Assembly: GCF_042650885.1 (NCBI RefSeq)
Contig: NZ_JBHSBU010000001.1
Location: 3,534,001-3,598,000, forward strand
Reading direction: 5' to 3'
DNA: 64,000 bases
Source: Chitinimonas_A lacunae
GTDB lineage: Bacteria; Pseudomonadota; Gammaproteobacteria; Burkholderiales; Chitinimonadaceae
Shown here: piece by piece, positions 36,991 to 45,720 of the stretch
How positions within the stretch are numbered: the stretch's first letter is position 1
Layout: each line of letters opens with the position of its first letter
Program-made: the position numbers and the translations under genes
The notes under the pieces: model-generated
Told to the model about the DNA's origin: nothing
Seen by the model: only the letters and a program-made list of their open reading frames with translations
Database searches by the model: none

Positions 36991-37397
36991 GTCGAGCCCC
37001 GCTTCCCGGTGCGTCGCGTGCTCCAGTACCCGGAACGCGTCACGAGGAGGCGCCCGCCCACATAACCCGCCAGCGACGGGTAGTGCACCGCGAGCCACCA
37101 CTGCAGCTGGCGATACAGCCAGGTATCGGGTCGCCCGCGCTTTTGCCGGCGCAGAAAGCCACCGCCCACAAAGACCCCGGTCGCCATCCCCGCCACGATG
37201 GCGGTCGGCACCATCGCGATGCTGCCGGCGAGCCACGCGAGTGGCACACCACACACGAATCCGATCGTCGCGAAGAGCCCTGCGCAAACCCACAGCTCAT
37301 CCGCGGTGAGCCCGCGCACGACCACGGGCTGGCGATTGAGTCGATGCGGCAGGAGCGTGACCAGCCCGTCCTGCGGCGTATCCGTCGTCGCAGCCAT
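36987..37397 (-). CDS. Conjugative transfer region protein (TIGR03750 family, TraL-like)
   Basis: The predicted protein has 136 residues. LVTLLPHRLNRQPVVVRGLT and ELWVCAGL precede two membrane helices (about 38-80), followed by the conserved RGRPDTWLYRQLQWWLA block. It is a TraL/VirB3-like inner-membrane protein. It overlaps PFL_4703 by 4 bases and lies 3 bases after PFL_4702. Confidence 0.9.
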   Translation of the reverse strand: MAATTDTPQDGLVTLLPHRLNRQPVVVRGLTADELWVCAGLFATIGFVCGVPLAWLAGSIAMVPTAIVAGMATGVFVGGGFLRRQKRGRPDTWLYRQLQWWLAVHYPSLAGYVGGRLLVTRSGYWSTRRTGKRGST

Positions 37398-37400
37398 CGC

Positions 37401-37763
37401 CTACAGCACACCCGTGGCCTTGGTGAGCATCCAGATCGCCACGACGAGCAGGATCGCGCCCACCGCAACCGTCAGTCCGAACTGCCCCCAGGTCGCGCGG
37501 CCCGTGTGGATTTCCGAGTAGCGCGTATAGGCGTGGTAAGCGACGCCGACGAACATCGACGACACCACGAGCAGCGCAACCAGCATCACGATGTCGTAGC
37601 CATAGTTCTGAAGCGTCTGCAGAATGCCGTCGCCCTGACCGCGCGACGGGTCTTCCATGGTCGGCAGACCCGCCGCGAACGCCGTCAGCGGTGTGCTCGT
37701 GAGCAACGCGGCGATCAGGGCATTGCGGAGCAGTGGGCGGGAAGTGTGCGAAGGCGTGTGCAT
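37401..37763 (-). CDS. Integrating conjugative element membrane protein, PFL_4702 family (TIGR03745)
   Basis: The predicted protein has 120 residues. A signal peptide (LIAALLTSTPLTAFAAG) precedes a short mature part with two hydrophobic helices (DIVMLVALLVVSSMFVGVAY, WGQFGLTVAVGAILLVVAIW). Size and topology fit a VirB2/TraA-like pilin or pilin-related subunit. Its position between PFL_4701 and TIGR03750 genes is standard. Confidence 0.9.
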   Translation of the reverse strand: MHTPSHTSRPLLRNALIAALLTSTPLTAFAAGLPTMEDPSRGQGDGILQTLQNYGYDIVMLVALLVVSSMFVGVAYHAYTRYSEIHTGRATWGQFGLTVAVGAILLVVAIWMLTKATGVL

Positions 37764-37784
37764 GATGAGGAGCCTTTCGTGAGG

Positions 37785-38024
37785 TCAGGACAGCAGGAAG
37801 AAGGTGAGCACCAGGTACATCGCCACGAAGCGCACCACGACCGCCACGAGCTGCCGCTCGGCAATGCGGTGTTCGGCCCAGCCGGTGTAGGCCGCGCGCA
37901 GTGCCCAGGCGCCCCACAGCAGCAGCACGGCGAACACGAAGCCGAGGACGACCACGCTGACCGCCGAGGGCGGGAAGCCGCTATTGGCCTGGAACGCCGC
38001 GACCTGATCGGCAGTCGGTCTCAT
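37785..38024 (-). CDS. Integrating conjugative element protein, PFL_4701 family (TIGR03758)
   Basis: The predicted protein has 79 residues. It begins MRPTADQVAAFQANSGFPP and has two membrane helices (VVVLGFVFAVLLLWGAWALR and VVVRFVAMYLVLTFFLLS) in a family-typical arrangement. It overlaps the RAQPRD gene stop by 4 bases. It is probably a pilin-like or small inner-membrane T4SS subunit. Confidence 0.9.
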   Translation of the reverse strand: MRPTADQVAAFQANSGFPPSAVSVVVLGFVFAVLLLWGAWALRAAYTGWAEHRIAERQLVAVVVRFVAMYLVLTFFLLS

Positions 38025-38380
38025 CGCGCAGCCTCGCGTGGTGCCTCGCGCGTGTAGTCGCCAATAAGCGGCACGGGATCGCGCGGTTGCGCGCGGTACG
38101 GCACGAGATAGTCGTGAATGCCAGCGTGGACGCGCTGGAGGTCAGCGCGCAGGCGGGTGTAGTCGAAGTGATAACGGGCGGGGGCTTGCGAGGCGCTTGC
38201 GGCGGCGTGCGCAGTGAGACGCTCTGCCAGTTCGAGCTGGCGAATGAGCGCGGCGAGATGCTGGTGTTCCGGGGTGTCGGCAACGGCGACAGGACCACAC
38301 AGGCACGACAGGAGAACGACCAGCACAGCCGGTCCGCGCGTCACCGCCCCGGCATGACGTTGAGCATCCATCGTCTCCAC
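38021..38380 (-). CDS. RAQPRD family integrative conjugative element protein
   Basis: The predicted protein has 119 residues. It has a hydrophobic N-terminal export signal (GPAVLVVLLSCLCGPVAVAD) and the defining motif YRAQPRDPVPLIGDY near the C-terminus. Proteins of this family (TIGR01690) are periplasmic and always sit in ICE transfer operons; the mechanism is unknown. It begins the downstream half of the T4SS operon, after the cargo interruption. Confidence 0.92.
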   Translation of the reverse strand: METMDAQRHAGAVTRGPAVLVVLLSCLCGPVAVADTPEHQHLAALIRQLELAERLTAHAAASASQAPARYHFDYTRLRADLQRVHAGIHDYLVPYRAQPRDPVPLIGDYTREAPREAAR

Positions 38381-38617
38381 TCCTCATCAAGCGAATGGAG
38401 CGATGCTGCGCGGCGCCCGTGGGACGAGCCGCAATCAATCGGATCTGTCGGACTACCGCATTTCGCAATGGCCAAGCGATGCCTCAGCATCGACGCCGTT
38501 CGGTTTGCTGTGGAGTCGCTGTTGGGCTGCGTCTTCCTTGCGCTTCGCACTATCACAGGCGCCAAGCCAAAACTGCGCCGCGTGCAAACATGCTGATCCG
38601 AACCAGGATGGAGAGGC

Positions 38618-39901
38618 TTATGACTCGTCGTTGCTGGCGTGGTGAGTGCGGCGCAAGTCGGAAACGACTGACATCAACCGCTTGATCGGCTCGGCCAATC
38701 GCTTTGGTAGTACCCGATGGTCGCTATAGCTCTTAAAGTCGGCCTCCCAGCGGCGCGCAACCCAAAGATCGTCTTCTGGCTGGTCGTTATCCACGCCATT
38801 GCAGTACTTGTAGCCGACCAATGCATCGCTCCGTGACAGCAGGAGGCGCGCCATCGTCATATGGAAGCGATGAGCCTGGAGATCCGCCGGGCCCTTGGAC
38901 CGTGGAAGCGTCAGCCGCAAACATCGTTGTGCGTTGAACTCGCTCCAGTCGGGCCCAACGACTTGTCCAGCGCGTTCCAGCATCTTGCGCGACTGTTCAT
39001 TCTTGCCGTTGACCACGGCGACGGCGACCGATCCCTTCGGGTACTCCAGCTTCTCTGCAAGCCGATTCATCCAGCGCACCAGCGTGTTCAGGTTCTCATC
39101 GTCTGCAAACACCAAAAACTGGTGGCGCTGTTCGCGATCCAAGAAGGCAGGGAGTTGTGCATAGAGGGGATATAAGAGCTCGTGGAGATAGATGTAGGTC
39201 TGTCGACGTCCTTGCTCGTGACTACGCGTGGTCGCAGTCAATACGCGCTGCGCCCACGCCGGCGTAATGTCGGCCAGCGTCATTTCGGTGATGTCGATAG
39301 AGATCAGTGCAAAACCGAGCGACTTGCCTATCAACGCCTTTCGGCCGTCGAAGGCATGGCCGAGTTCGATTTCAACGCCACCTAGTATCATGGGCTCGGC
39401 CTGGATCGGTGGCCCCAGCACGGCAACGTCGAGCCGAAAATGGCTACCGAATGGGGTCTCAACGAGGTGCTCGGTGGCGACTTCGCTGGCACCCAGCAAT
39501 AGGTTACCTTCCAGCGGAAAGTCCGACACATCCGCGTCCTTGAACGACCATGGCATTGCCAGCCCGGCCGCTATCCGTCGGGAGAGTTCGGCTGCGATGA
39601 GTTCTTTCGCTTGGCGGTGCTCGGGACTTTCCTGCACGGCACGCCAGCGGCTTTCTTCCTCGTCGTCGAAGTGCGCTTTCGTGTCATAGGCGTGTTGAGC
39701 AGGGAGCACGCGGAAGTGGGATCTGCGACGCAGCTTGCCGTCCTCAATCGTGGGACTGACCCAGGTCACCAATTGGCGCATGGCACCAGGCGACACGAGA
39801 GGCCAGAGCTTGCGAGCATGTTCTCGGCTTCGAACATCGCGCGCTGCGATTCGCGTCTGGAAAATCCCTTTTCGAGAGAAGACAACGATTGCTTCGTCCA
39901 T
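38618..39901 (-). CDS. Cargo protein of unknown function; possible PD-(D/E)XK fold (CoiA-like)
   Basis: The predicted protein has 427 residues. The ATG at 39901 is chosen; the frame continues upstream without family signal. I do not recognise it with certainty. Residues about 90-200 resemble CoiA-type nuclease domains: SPEHRQAKELIAAELSRRI, then E144, FRLDVAVLG (D158), GGVEIELGHAF (EIE 177-179) and K193 in an IGKSLGFALISIDI segment. This is a plausible D-ExE-K arrangement. It sits between RAQPRD and PFL_4697 genes, a cargo spot inside the T4SS operon, with gaps of about 240 and 405 bp. A defence-related or DNA-processing role is possible but unproven. Confidence 0.6.
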   Translation of the reverse strand: MDEAIVVFSRKGIFQTRIAARDVRSREHARKLWPLVSPGAMRQLVTWVSPTIEDGKLRRRSHFRVLPAQHAYDTKAHFDDEEESRWRAVQESPEHRQAKELIAAELSRRIAAGLAMPWSFKDADVSDFPLEGNLLLGASEVATEHLVETPFGSHFRLDVAVLGPPIQAEPMILGGVEIELGHAFDGRKALIGKSLGFALISIDITEMTLADITPAWAQRVLTATTRSHEQGRRQTYIYLHELLYPLYAQLPAFLDREQRHQFLVFADDENLNTLVRWMNRLAEKLEYPKGSVAVAVVNGKNEQSRKMLERAGQVVGPDWSEFNAQRCLRLTLPRSKGPADLQAHRFHMTMARLLLSRSDALVGYKYCNGVDNDQPEDDLWVARRWEADFKSYSDHRVLPKRLAEPIKRLMSVVSDLRRTHHASNDES

Positions 39902-40306
39902 TCTTATCTTTCTGCCTGTGGTCGTACGCCTGCTGCGTTCACTATGTCGTCCAGCCTGATGAGCCAGCAGCATTGGGATATGCAGGACATCCTGATCAGC
40001 CAATAGCCGATTCATATTGGATGCAGCCTCCAGTGGATCGCGCGTAGCTCCCAGAAGTTGCCGATGAGGAAGGGGCGACTGCCGCTTTGCTCGGACTGTC
40101 CGGACTCATGGTGAACAGTCCTAAGACCCCATCGATAATGATGAGAAGCAGGAGGATACTCTCGTTCGCGATGAGAGGCGTGTCCCCGGAACCGACACTT
40201 TCACCGCCCCTAGCCTAGTTGCACGGCCGATTTGCGTCAGGTCGAAAATCGCATAGTGGGTAAGCGTCGGTAGGCGGCGCACATCATGGATGTGCGGGAA
40301 GCGCGT
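39902..40306. other. Spacer upstream of the T4SS cargo gene
   Basis: This should hold the cargo gene promoter, since the upstream T4SS genes end at 40307. Composition is mixed and I see no coding frame or repeat that I can support. Confidence 0.35.
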
Positions 40307-41056
40307 TCAGAGATACTTCTTGAAGGTCGACGCCGTCACAGTTGTCGCCACACCAAGCAGTGCGGCGCTCGGTAGCAGGATCAGCAAGGGATGAACACTG
40401 ACTGGCAGGGCCAGATAGATAATCCACGGCAGTACCATCAGCGGAACGAGACTCGCCTTGGCACGATGGAAGACAAAGCCCGACTCGCGCCCGGCCCCGA
40501 AGCGACGAATGTCACGACGCACCAGGCCGTCAACCAGGCCAACGAAAGCCGCGAGCAGAAACAGCGGTAGCGACAGGCCGAGCACGAGCAGCCGCACGAG
40601 GAACACCAGCACCGTATAGGCCGCGGCGATCAGGTAGCTTTCGAGATGGCCGTACACCACGCCAACGTAGTAGCGAACATCCTGGGTGGCGTGCTTGCTG
40701 CCCGCTTTCGCCTGCGTGGAGGCCTCGCGTATCCAGTCAAGCAGCCCGCTGCGAACGAACAGCCAGTCGTAGCCGTGTGTGACCCACTGATGCGCCGTGC
40801 GACCAGGTTCCTGCACCAGCGCACTGCGGACGAAATGGGTCGAGAGTTGTTCGAGTTCGTCGTTGAGCATCCCGCGCGCATGCCGCCAGCCCTGCTCGGG
40901 CCAGAACCAGTGCATCCCCACGCACTCGATCACAATGCTCAACAGAAGGGAACCGCACAGCACGCCGAGGAAGCGAAACGGCAGCGTGACTAGGTTCGCG
41001 ATCAGTCCCTGCTGCTGTTGCTGCTGGCGTTGCGCCGCGACTGCCGGATCGCTCAT
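40307..41056 (-). CDS. Integrating conjugative element membrane protein, PFL_4697 family (TIGR03747)
   Basis: The predicted protein has 249 residues with hydrophobic helices near residues 25-55, 140-185 and 205-240. Family segments are FRFLGVLCGSLLLSIVIECV, FWPEQGWRHARGMLNDELEQ, GLVDGLVRRDIRRFGAGRES and FVFHRAKASLVPLMVLPWII. It is an inner-membrane partner usually encoded next to TraD. It overlaps the traD stop by 4 bases. Confidence 0.9.
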   Translation of the reverse strand: MSDPAVAAQRQQQQQQGLIANLVTLPFRFLGVLCGSLLLSIVIECVGMHWFWPEQGWRHARGMLNDELEQLSTHFVRSALVQEPGRTAHQWVTHGYDWLFVRSGLLDWIREASTQAKAGSKHATQDVRYYVGVVYGHLESYLIAAAYTVLVFLVRLLVLGLSLPLFLLAAFVGLVDGLVRRDIRRFGAGRESGFVFHRAKASLVPLMVLPWIIYLALPVSVHPLLILLPSAALLGVATTVTASTFKKYL

Positions 41057-43212
41057 GCCGTGTCCTGATCATCGTCAGCCGCCCTCTGCCTGAAGTCGTC
41101 ACGCAGGTCGGGCGGCAATGCGCTGTCTCGCAAACCCGGGAGCGTCGTCTTGTCCCACCAGTCGCTGGCCTCGACATAGTGCTGCCGCATATGGCCGGTG
41201 AGCGCCTGCAGATCCTTCGGCATGACTTCGTCCGGGTCGGGTGCGGGCAGCGGCATGCGGATCTTCCACAGATTGCCGCCTTCGATCAGCGCAAAGCACT
41301 GCCCCTTGGGGAGCGCCACCACATGCGCGGGCTCGATCAGCGGCACGCTCGTGCTGGTGACGCGGTCCTGCGTGCTGGAGCTGAAAGCGGTCGTTCCGTG
41401 GGGGTCCGAGCTGTCGGTCGCTCCACTCATCACGGCCGTGGCGTAGACCTCCACCTTTGGCAACTGGCGGGTCAGCAACTCGGCGGTCGCGGTCTCGCGC
41501 ACGCGCAGCATGAACAGGTTGTTGAAGTTGCCGACCACCTGGCCGGCCTTGGCACGGTTGCCGATGCGCGCCTCGATGTCGGAGAGGGTCTGGGTGTAGG
41601 CCGTGACCTGCACGCCCGCCCCGCCCCCTTTGTTGATGAGCGGAATGAACTCGTCGCCCATCAGTTCGTTGAACTCGTCGGCATGCACATTGATCGCGCT
41701 CTTCGTCGTGCTCGCGGTGTCCGGCAGACCCTCGTCAAGGCCGAACTTGTAGAGATGGCCCGCCACCGAGACAAGATCACTGAACATCGAATTGCCAACG
41801 GCCGCGCTGACCTCGGCGTCAGAGAGCGCGTCGAGCCCCACATAGACAATCGCGCGCTTTCGGACGACCTGCATCCAGTCGAAGATCGGGCGCGGATCGG
41901 TCAGGTCCGCATAGTTTGGGGCAAGCAGCTGCGCGATCTTGCCGGTGGTGAGCTTCTCCAGCAGGGGCAGCAGCGACGCCACGATCTTGTCGAAGTAGGT
42001 GCGGTCGTAGCGCACCGCACTGCGTAGCCCATCGAGCACGGGATCGTGCACGCGGACCTGCGACAGATACTGTTCGAGCGCCACGACGCGCTTCTCGCGT
42101 CCGACCATGTGACGCGGGATGGTCTTCTCGTTGAGTCGGGCCTCGAGCTGGACGATGACCTCCCACGCTTTCGGTTCCTGCTGGGCGAAGTAGCGCTGGG
42201 CGTATTCGATGAACAGGGCGTCGATATTGATCACGTAACGCTGGATCAACAGGTAGTCCGGCCGTTGTCCGAGTTCGACCAGGGCACGCGCGATGATGTT
42301 GACGAATCGCCAGGAGAATTCCTTGAACGCCGCGCTGTTGCCCTCGCTGGACAGCTGCCCGGCGATGCGCGTCGCCACTTCGCTGATGCGTCCAAAGCGG
42401 CCGATCGCGTTGTAGCGCGCGCTGAGGTCCGGCCAGCCCAGATGAAACACATAGAACTCGCCTTCGCGACCCGCACGCTTTGCTTCCACGTACATGCGCT
42501 TCAAGAGGTCCGCATCGCCCTTGGGGTCGAACACGATCACGGTCTCGTGCTGACCGTTGACGCGACGGCGGATGTCCTGGGTGATGAAGAGTTCTGCCAA
42601 CCGCGTCTTGCCCACGCGTGTCGTGCCGAGCACCAGCGTGTGGCCGACGCGCTCGCCCAGTGGCAGGGTCACGTCGACCTCGTGCGGTTCGATGCCATGC
42701 AGTCGTGGCAAGCCACCGACGGGCGGCAGCGGTCGTGCGGGATTCCAGGGGCTGTCCCAGGCCAATAGCCGGGCGAGCGTAGAGAGTGGGGCTGGGGCGA
42801 ACGCCAGTCGTGCTTCAAGTCGGCGGGCAAACCGGTAGAGCGCGGTGGGCTCCACGAAGCGGCGGAACTCCGGCCGGTAGGTCTGCATCAGCCGATGGGT
42901 ATGTCGCTGGTCCCACCGAAAGCCGCGGCCGATATACAGGCGCTGCTGGCTCACTGGCACCTCGCGACTCGTCATCACATAGCGCGGCAGCCGCCGGATA
43001 TGGCGTCGGTAGCGCAGGACAACGAGTGCATCGCAGAGCCGCAGCGACCCGAACACGACAAACGCCGCGGCCGAGGCGTGCCCGAGCAATGGGTCGAGGG
43101 CAAGCGACCATGGCGCGACCACGCACAGCACGGCCGCGCCCGCACAGGCCGCCACGCTGTAGAGTTCGACCGCAGGACGCAACAGCACCTCGACCGCATG
43201 AGAGGGCGCCAT
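41053..43212 (-). CDS. traD: Conjugative coupling factor TraD (SXT/TOL subfamily type IV coupling protein)
   Basis: The predicted protein has 719 residues. Two N-terminal membrane helices (about 18-70) precede Walker A (HTLVLGTTRVGKTRLAELFI, GTTRVGKT at 196-203), HETVIVFDPKGDADLLKRMY, and a Walker B-like region INVHADEFNELMGDEFIPLI followed by the arginine/sensor part. It couples the relaxosome to the T4SS channel by pumping DNA with ATP. It lies 9 bp after PFL_4695. Confidence 0.95.
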   Translation of the reverse strand: MAPSHAVEVLLRPAVELYSVAACAGAAVLCVVAPWSLALDPLLGHASAAAFVVFGSLRLCDALVVLRYRRHIRRLPRYVMTSREVPVSQQRLYIGRGFRWDQRHTHRLMQTYRPEFRRFVEPTALYRFARRLEARLAFAPAPLSTLARLLAWDSPWNPARPLPPVGGLPRLHGIEPHEVDVTLPLGERVGHTLVLGTTRVGKTRLAELFITQDIRRRVNGQHETVIVFDPKGDADLLKRMYVEAKRAGREGEFYVFHLGWPDLSARYNAIGRFGRISEVATRIAGQLSSEGNSAAFKEFSWRFVNIIARALVELGQRPDYLLIQRYVINIDALFIEYAQRYFAQQEPKAWEVIVQLEARLNEKTIPRHMVGREKRVVALEQYLSQVRVHDPVLDGLRSAVRYDRTYFDKIVASLLPLLEKLTTGKIAQLLAPNYADLTDPRPIFDWMQVVRKRAIVYVGLDALSDAEVSAAVGNSMFSDLVSVAGHLYKFGLDEGLPDTASTTKSAINVHADEFNELMGDEFIPLINKGGGAGVQVTAYTQTLSDIEARIGNRAKAGQVVGNFNNLFMLRVRETATAELLTRQLPKVEVYATAVMSGATDSSDPHGTTAFSSSTQDRVTSTSVPLIEPAHVVALPKGQCFALIEGGNLWKIRMPLPAPDPDEVMPKDLQALTGHMRQHYVEASDWWDKTTLPGLRDSALPPDLRDDFRQRAADDDQDTA

Positions 43213-43220
43213 GGTCCGGC

Positions 43221-43751
43221 CTAGGGCTCGATGCCGGTCGCCGTGATCAGCACCGGGTAGTGACGCAGGCCAAGACGCTGGGCCAGTTCGTCGCCCGATA
43301 CGGGCGAGAGCCGGATACCGGGCGCGAGGCGTCGGAGGGCATGCAGGGCGTCGTGCGTGGTGACGTTCACGACGAGGCCGACCGCCTGGAGCTCGCGCAA
43401 TGCGTGCTGCCGGCGCTGCAACCAGGCACGGGAGCGCTCGTCATCACCGATGAGGAAGAGCGGCGTCAGTCCGGGCGCCTGAATCGCCCGGCGCGGTTCG
43501 CGGCCCGGCGACAGCGTCATCGAGCGCACCGGCAGCATCGCGGCCTCGGCCTCTGCGGCCGTGCCGATGCGCGGGGCCGGCACGGATGCCGAGGGCGGGT
43601 GGGCGTCCGGCGCCGGGCTCAGTGCTTCGTAGTACGGCAAGGCGGACACGCCCCCTCGGTCCTCGACGACGATCAGCGGTGGCGGGGTATGCGCATGGGC
43701 GACCGAGGCGGACAGCAGCCCGAGCACAGCGAACAGGACGGTTTGTTTCAT
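43221..43751 (-). CDS. Integrating conjugative element protein, PFL_4695 family (TIGR03765)
   Basis: The predicted protein has 176 residues. The signal peptide ends ASVAHAHTPP. The family core is LIVVEDRGGVSALPYYEALS and PLFLIGDDERSRAWLQRRQH, with a C-terminal SGDELAQRLGLRHYPVLITA segment. It is a periplasmic accessory of the coupling protein/T4SS region. It overlaps the transglycosylase gene by 4 bases. Confidence 0.9.
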   Translation of the reverse strand: MKQTVLFAVLGLLSASVAHAHTPPPLIVVEDRGGVSALPYYEALSPAPDAHPPSASVPAPRIGTAAEAEAAMLPVRSMTLSPGREPRRAIQAPGLTPLFLIGDDERSRAWLQRRQHALRELQAVGLVVNVTTHDALHALRRLAPGIRLSPVSGDELAQRLGLRHYPVLITATGIEP

Positions 43752-44353
43752 TGGACGAAGCCCTGGTCAGTGGAGGAAGGGGCGGTCACGCCGAGCACCC
43801 GGGCGAGATGGCGGTGCACGCTGCGGCGGTAGCGCGCAGCCGGCTCGCCGCCCGCTGGGCGGTGGTAGCGGCCGATCGCGAGCAGCCAGTCCTCGCCCGG
43901 CGTGTGGTGCTCGCGCAGGATCTCGGCGGCGATGGCGAGGTTGCGGTAGGGGTTGAGCAGGTCGCACGGCGCGTCGTAGCGGTGTGCGTGATAGCCGAGA
44001 TTCACCTGGCCCAGGCCCACATCGATCCGGTTCGCCGTCGTGTCCCGCAGCGCCTGCTGCAAGCCGCGGCAGGCGTCGGTCTGGGTCGTGTAGCGCTGCG
44101 GTGTGCCCGCCACATTGAGTGTCCAGGGCCAGGGGACAAGGCGGCCGCGGCGCGCGATCCCGCTTTCCTGCAACGCCACGGCAAAGAGCACCGAGGGCGG
44201 CACGCCGGCCAATCGCGCGGCGAGTTGGTAGGCAGGCGGCGGCAGGTCTTGCGCGCGCACCGTGGATGCGACAACGCACAACAGGGCGGCGAGGACAGGG
44301 CGGCGACCTCGCCGGGATGACAGCGCCCCGCGCCGGCCTATTGCCGTTGCCAT
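43748..44353 (-). CDS. Lytic transglycosylase (SLT domain) of the transfer operon
   Basis: The predicted protein has 201 residues. A signal region (PVLAALLCVVASTVRAQ) is followed by an SLT domain with the catalytic Glu in VLFAVALQESGIARRG, then VGLGQVNLGYH and NPYRNLAIAAEILREH. It opens peptidoglycan so the T4SS can be assembled. It overlaps the PFL_4693 gene by 16 bases. Confidence 0.93.
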   Translation of the reverse strand: MATAIGRRGALSSRRGRRPVLAALLCVVASTVRAQDLPPPAYQLAARLAGVPPSVLFAVALQESGIARRGRLVPWPWTLNVAGTPQRYTTQTDACRGLQQALRDTTANRIDVGLGQVNLGYHAHRYDAPCDLLNPYRNLAIAAEILREHHTPGEDWLLAIGRYHRPAGGEPAARYRRSVHRHLARVLGVTAPSSTDQGFVQ

Positions 44354-45060
44354 TGGCCGTTCACTTCGCGCACCACGGCCGGCAGGTCGCCCGTCAGGCC
44401 CAGCGACTGCCAGCGCCCGGCATCATGGTTGAGCGTGATCGTGCGCGCCCGCACCTTGGCGGGATCCACCGCGGCCTGTGTCGCCCACTGGCGAATCCGG
44501 GCATCGTCCGGGCGACTGTCGACGAAATACACATCGAAGGCCGTGCCAGCCGCTTGCAGCTGCTGAACGCGCTGCACGCACGGCGGACAGTCGGCCTTGA
44601 CGAAGACGGCGAGGCGCGCCGGGCTGGCTTTGACCGTCGTCGCTCGCGGCGCCTCGAAGCCGTTCATGCGCTGCAGGTCCGGAAACAGCCGCTGCCACGC
44701 CGCGTCGTAGGCGCGTTGATAGCTCAGCAGCTTCTCGACGCGCCGGGCTTCGGCCTGCACTTGCAGCTCGGCATAGCGCCGACGTTCTTCGTTCGTGCGC
44801 GCCTCGATCCCGAGCGCCGTCAGCGGATCAAGGTTAGGCGAATAGACCCCGAGCGGCCCCTGCATGAGTTGGCGGTAGCGTGCCCACTCGTCGGGGCGAA
44901 GCCCCCAGTCGCGCGCCTGGTGCGCGTCGGAGGTCGCCTCGGCGCTCACCTGCGTCCGGCTCTCCACCGCGCGGACCGTGTCGGTTGGAGGCGACTGCGC
45001 ATAACCCTCGACCGCAGCGATCAGACAACCGCCCAGGCAAACCACACGATACCGATCCAT
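44338..45060 (-). CDS. Integrating conjugative element protein, PFL_4693 family (TIGR03759)
   Basis: The predicted protein has 240 residues. It has a signal peptide and then the family core: ARDWGLRPDEWARYRQLMQG, SPNLDPLTALGIEARTNEER. A thioredoxin-like C-terminal half carries CxxC (VFVKADCPPCVQRVQQLQAA). It is probably a periplasmic disulfide-active assembly factor of the T4SS. It is the third gene of the pilL-led operon. Confidence 0.92.
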   Translation of the reverse strand: MDRYRVVCLGGCLIAAVEGYAQSPPTDTVRAVESRTQVSAEATSDAHQARDWGLRPDEWARYRQLMQGPLGVYSPNLDPLTALGIEARTNEERRRYAELQVQAEARRVEKLLSYQRAYDAAWQRLFPDLQRMNGFEAPRATTVKASPARLAVFVKADCPPCVQRVQQLQAAGTAFDVYFVDSRPDDARIRQWATQAAVDPAKVRARTITLNHDAGRWQSLGLTGDLPAVVREVNGQWQRQ

Positions 45061-45063
45061 GAC

Positions 45064-45720
45064 CTACTCCTGGGGCAGCGCTACGCGCTGCGTCTGATCG
45101 CCCAGGCGAAACACGACGGCGTTGGTTTCGATCGACTGCAAGCGCCACACACCCGCCTCGCTGCCTTCGCGCAGCAGTCGGACCTCGGCCAGCGACGTGG
45201 CCTCACGCGGCAGAACCGACACAAAGCGCTCGGCCGCGCGTTGCTGCAGGCCGACGACGCGGAACGGCAAGGCAGGAACCGTCTTGGCTTGGGCTTTCGC
45301 CTGAACGAGCGGACGTCGTGCTGCCTGCGCACGCGACGGCACTCGCTGCGCCTGCGCAAGCTGGGCTTCGAGTCGATCGAGTCGGAGTTGCAACACCTGC
45401 ACATCGGCGGCCTGCGCCACGCTGTGGTGGGCCTGCTCGATCGCGGTGAGCCGGGCGTCCAGTGCCCGGCGCAGGCCCTCGACCTCGGCGGGGGTGACTA
45501 CCGCCGGTTGATGGGACAGCGCCGTGTCGAGCTGCTGCCTGAGGGTCGCCAGGCGCGCTGCGTGGTCGCCGAGCTGCGCCCCGACGCGCTCGGCGTCTGC
45601 CGCCTGCATCAGGCGAAACACCGCCGCGCTGTTGACGGCCGTGACCACGCCCATGACGAGCATGAAGACGCGTTGCGCCACGCGAACGCGCGGCCGGCCA
45701 GTTTCGGTCGAGTCGATCAC
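45064..45720 (-). CDS. Membrane-anchored coiled-coil protein of the transfer operon
   Basis: The predicted protein has 218 residues from the GTG at 45720, supported by GGAGG upstream and a GTGA overlap with the pilL stop. It has a membrane helix at about 15-35, a heptad-like coiled coil (about 45-125) and a C-terminal globular part (ALPFRVVGLQQRAAERFVSV) resembling the C-terminal portion of PilO/PilP-like ICE proteins. I do not recognise a named family. Its location right after PilL suggests a pilus-base component. Confidence 0.8.
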   Translation of the reverse strand: MIDSTETGRPRVRVAQRVFMLVMGVVTAVNSAAVFRLMQAADAERVGAQLGDHAARLATLRQQLDTALSHQPAVVTPAEVEGLRRALDARLTAIEQAHHSVAQAADVQVLQLRLDRLEAQLAQAQRVPSRAQAARRPLVQAKAQAKTVPALPFRVVGLQQRAAERFVSVLPREATSLAEVRLLREGSEAGVWRLQSIETNAVVFRLGDQTQRVALPQE

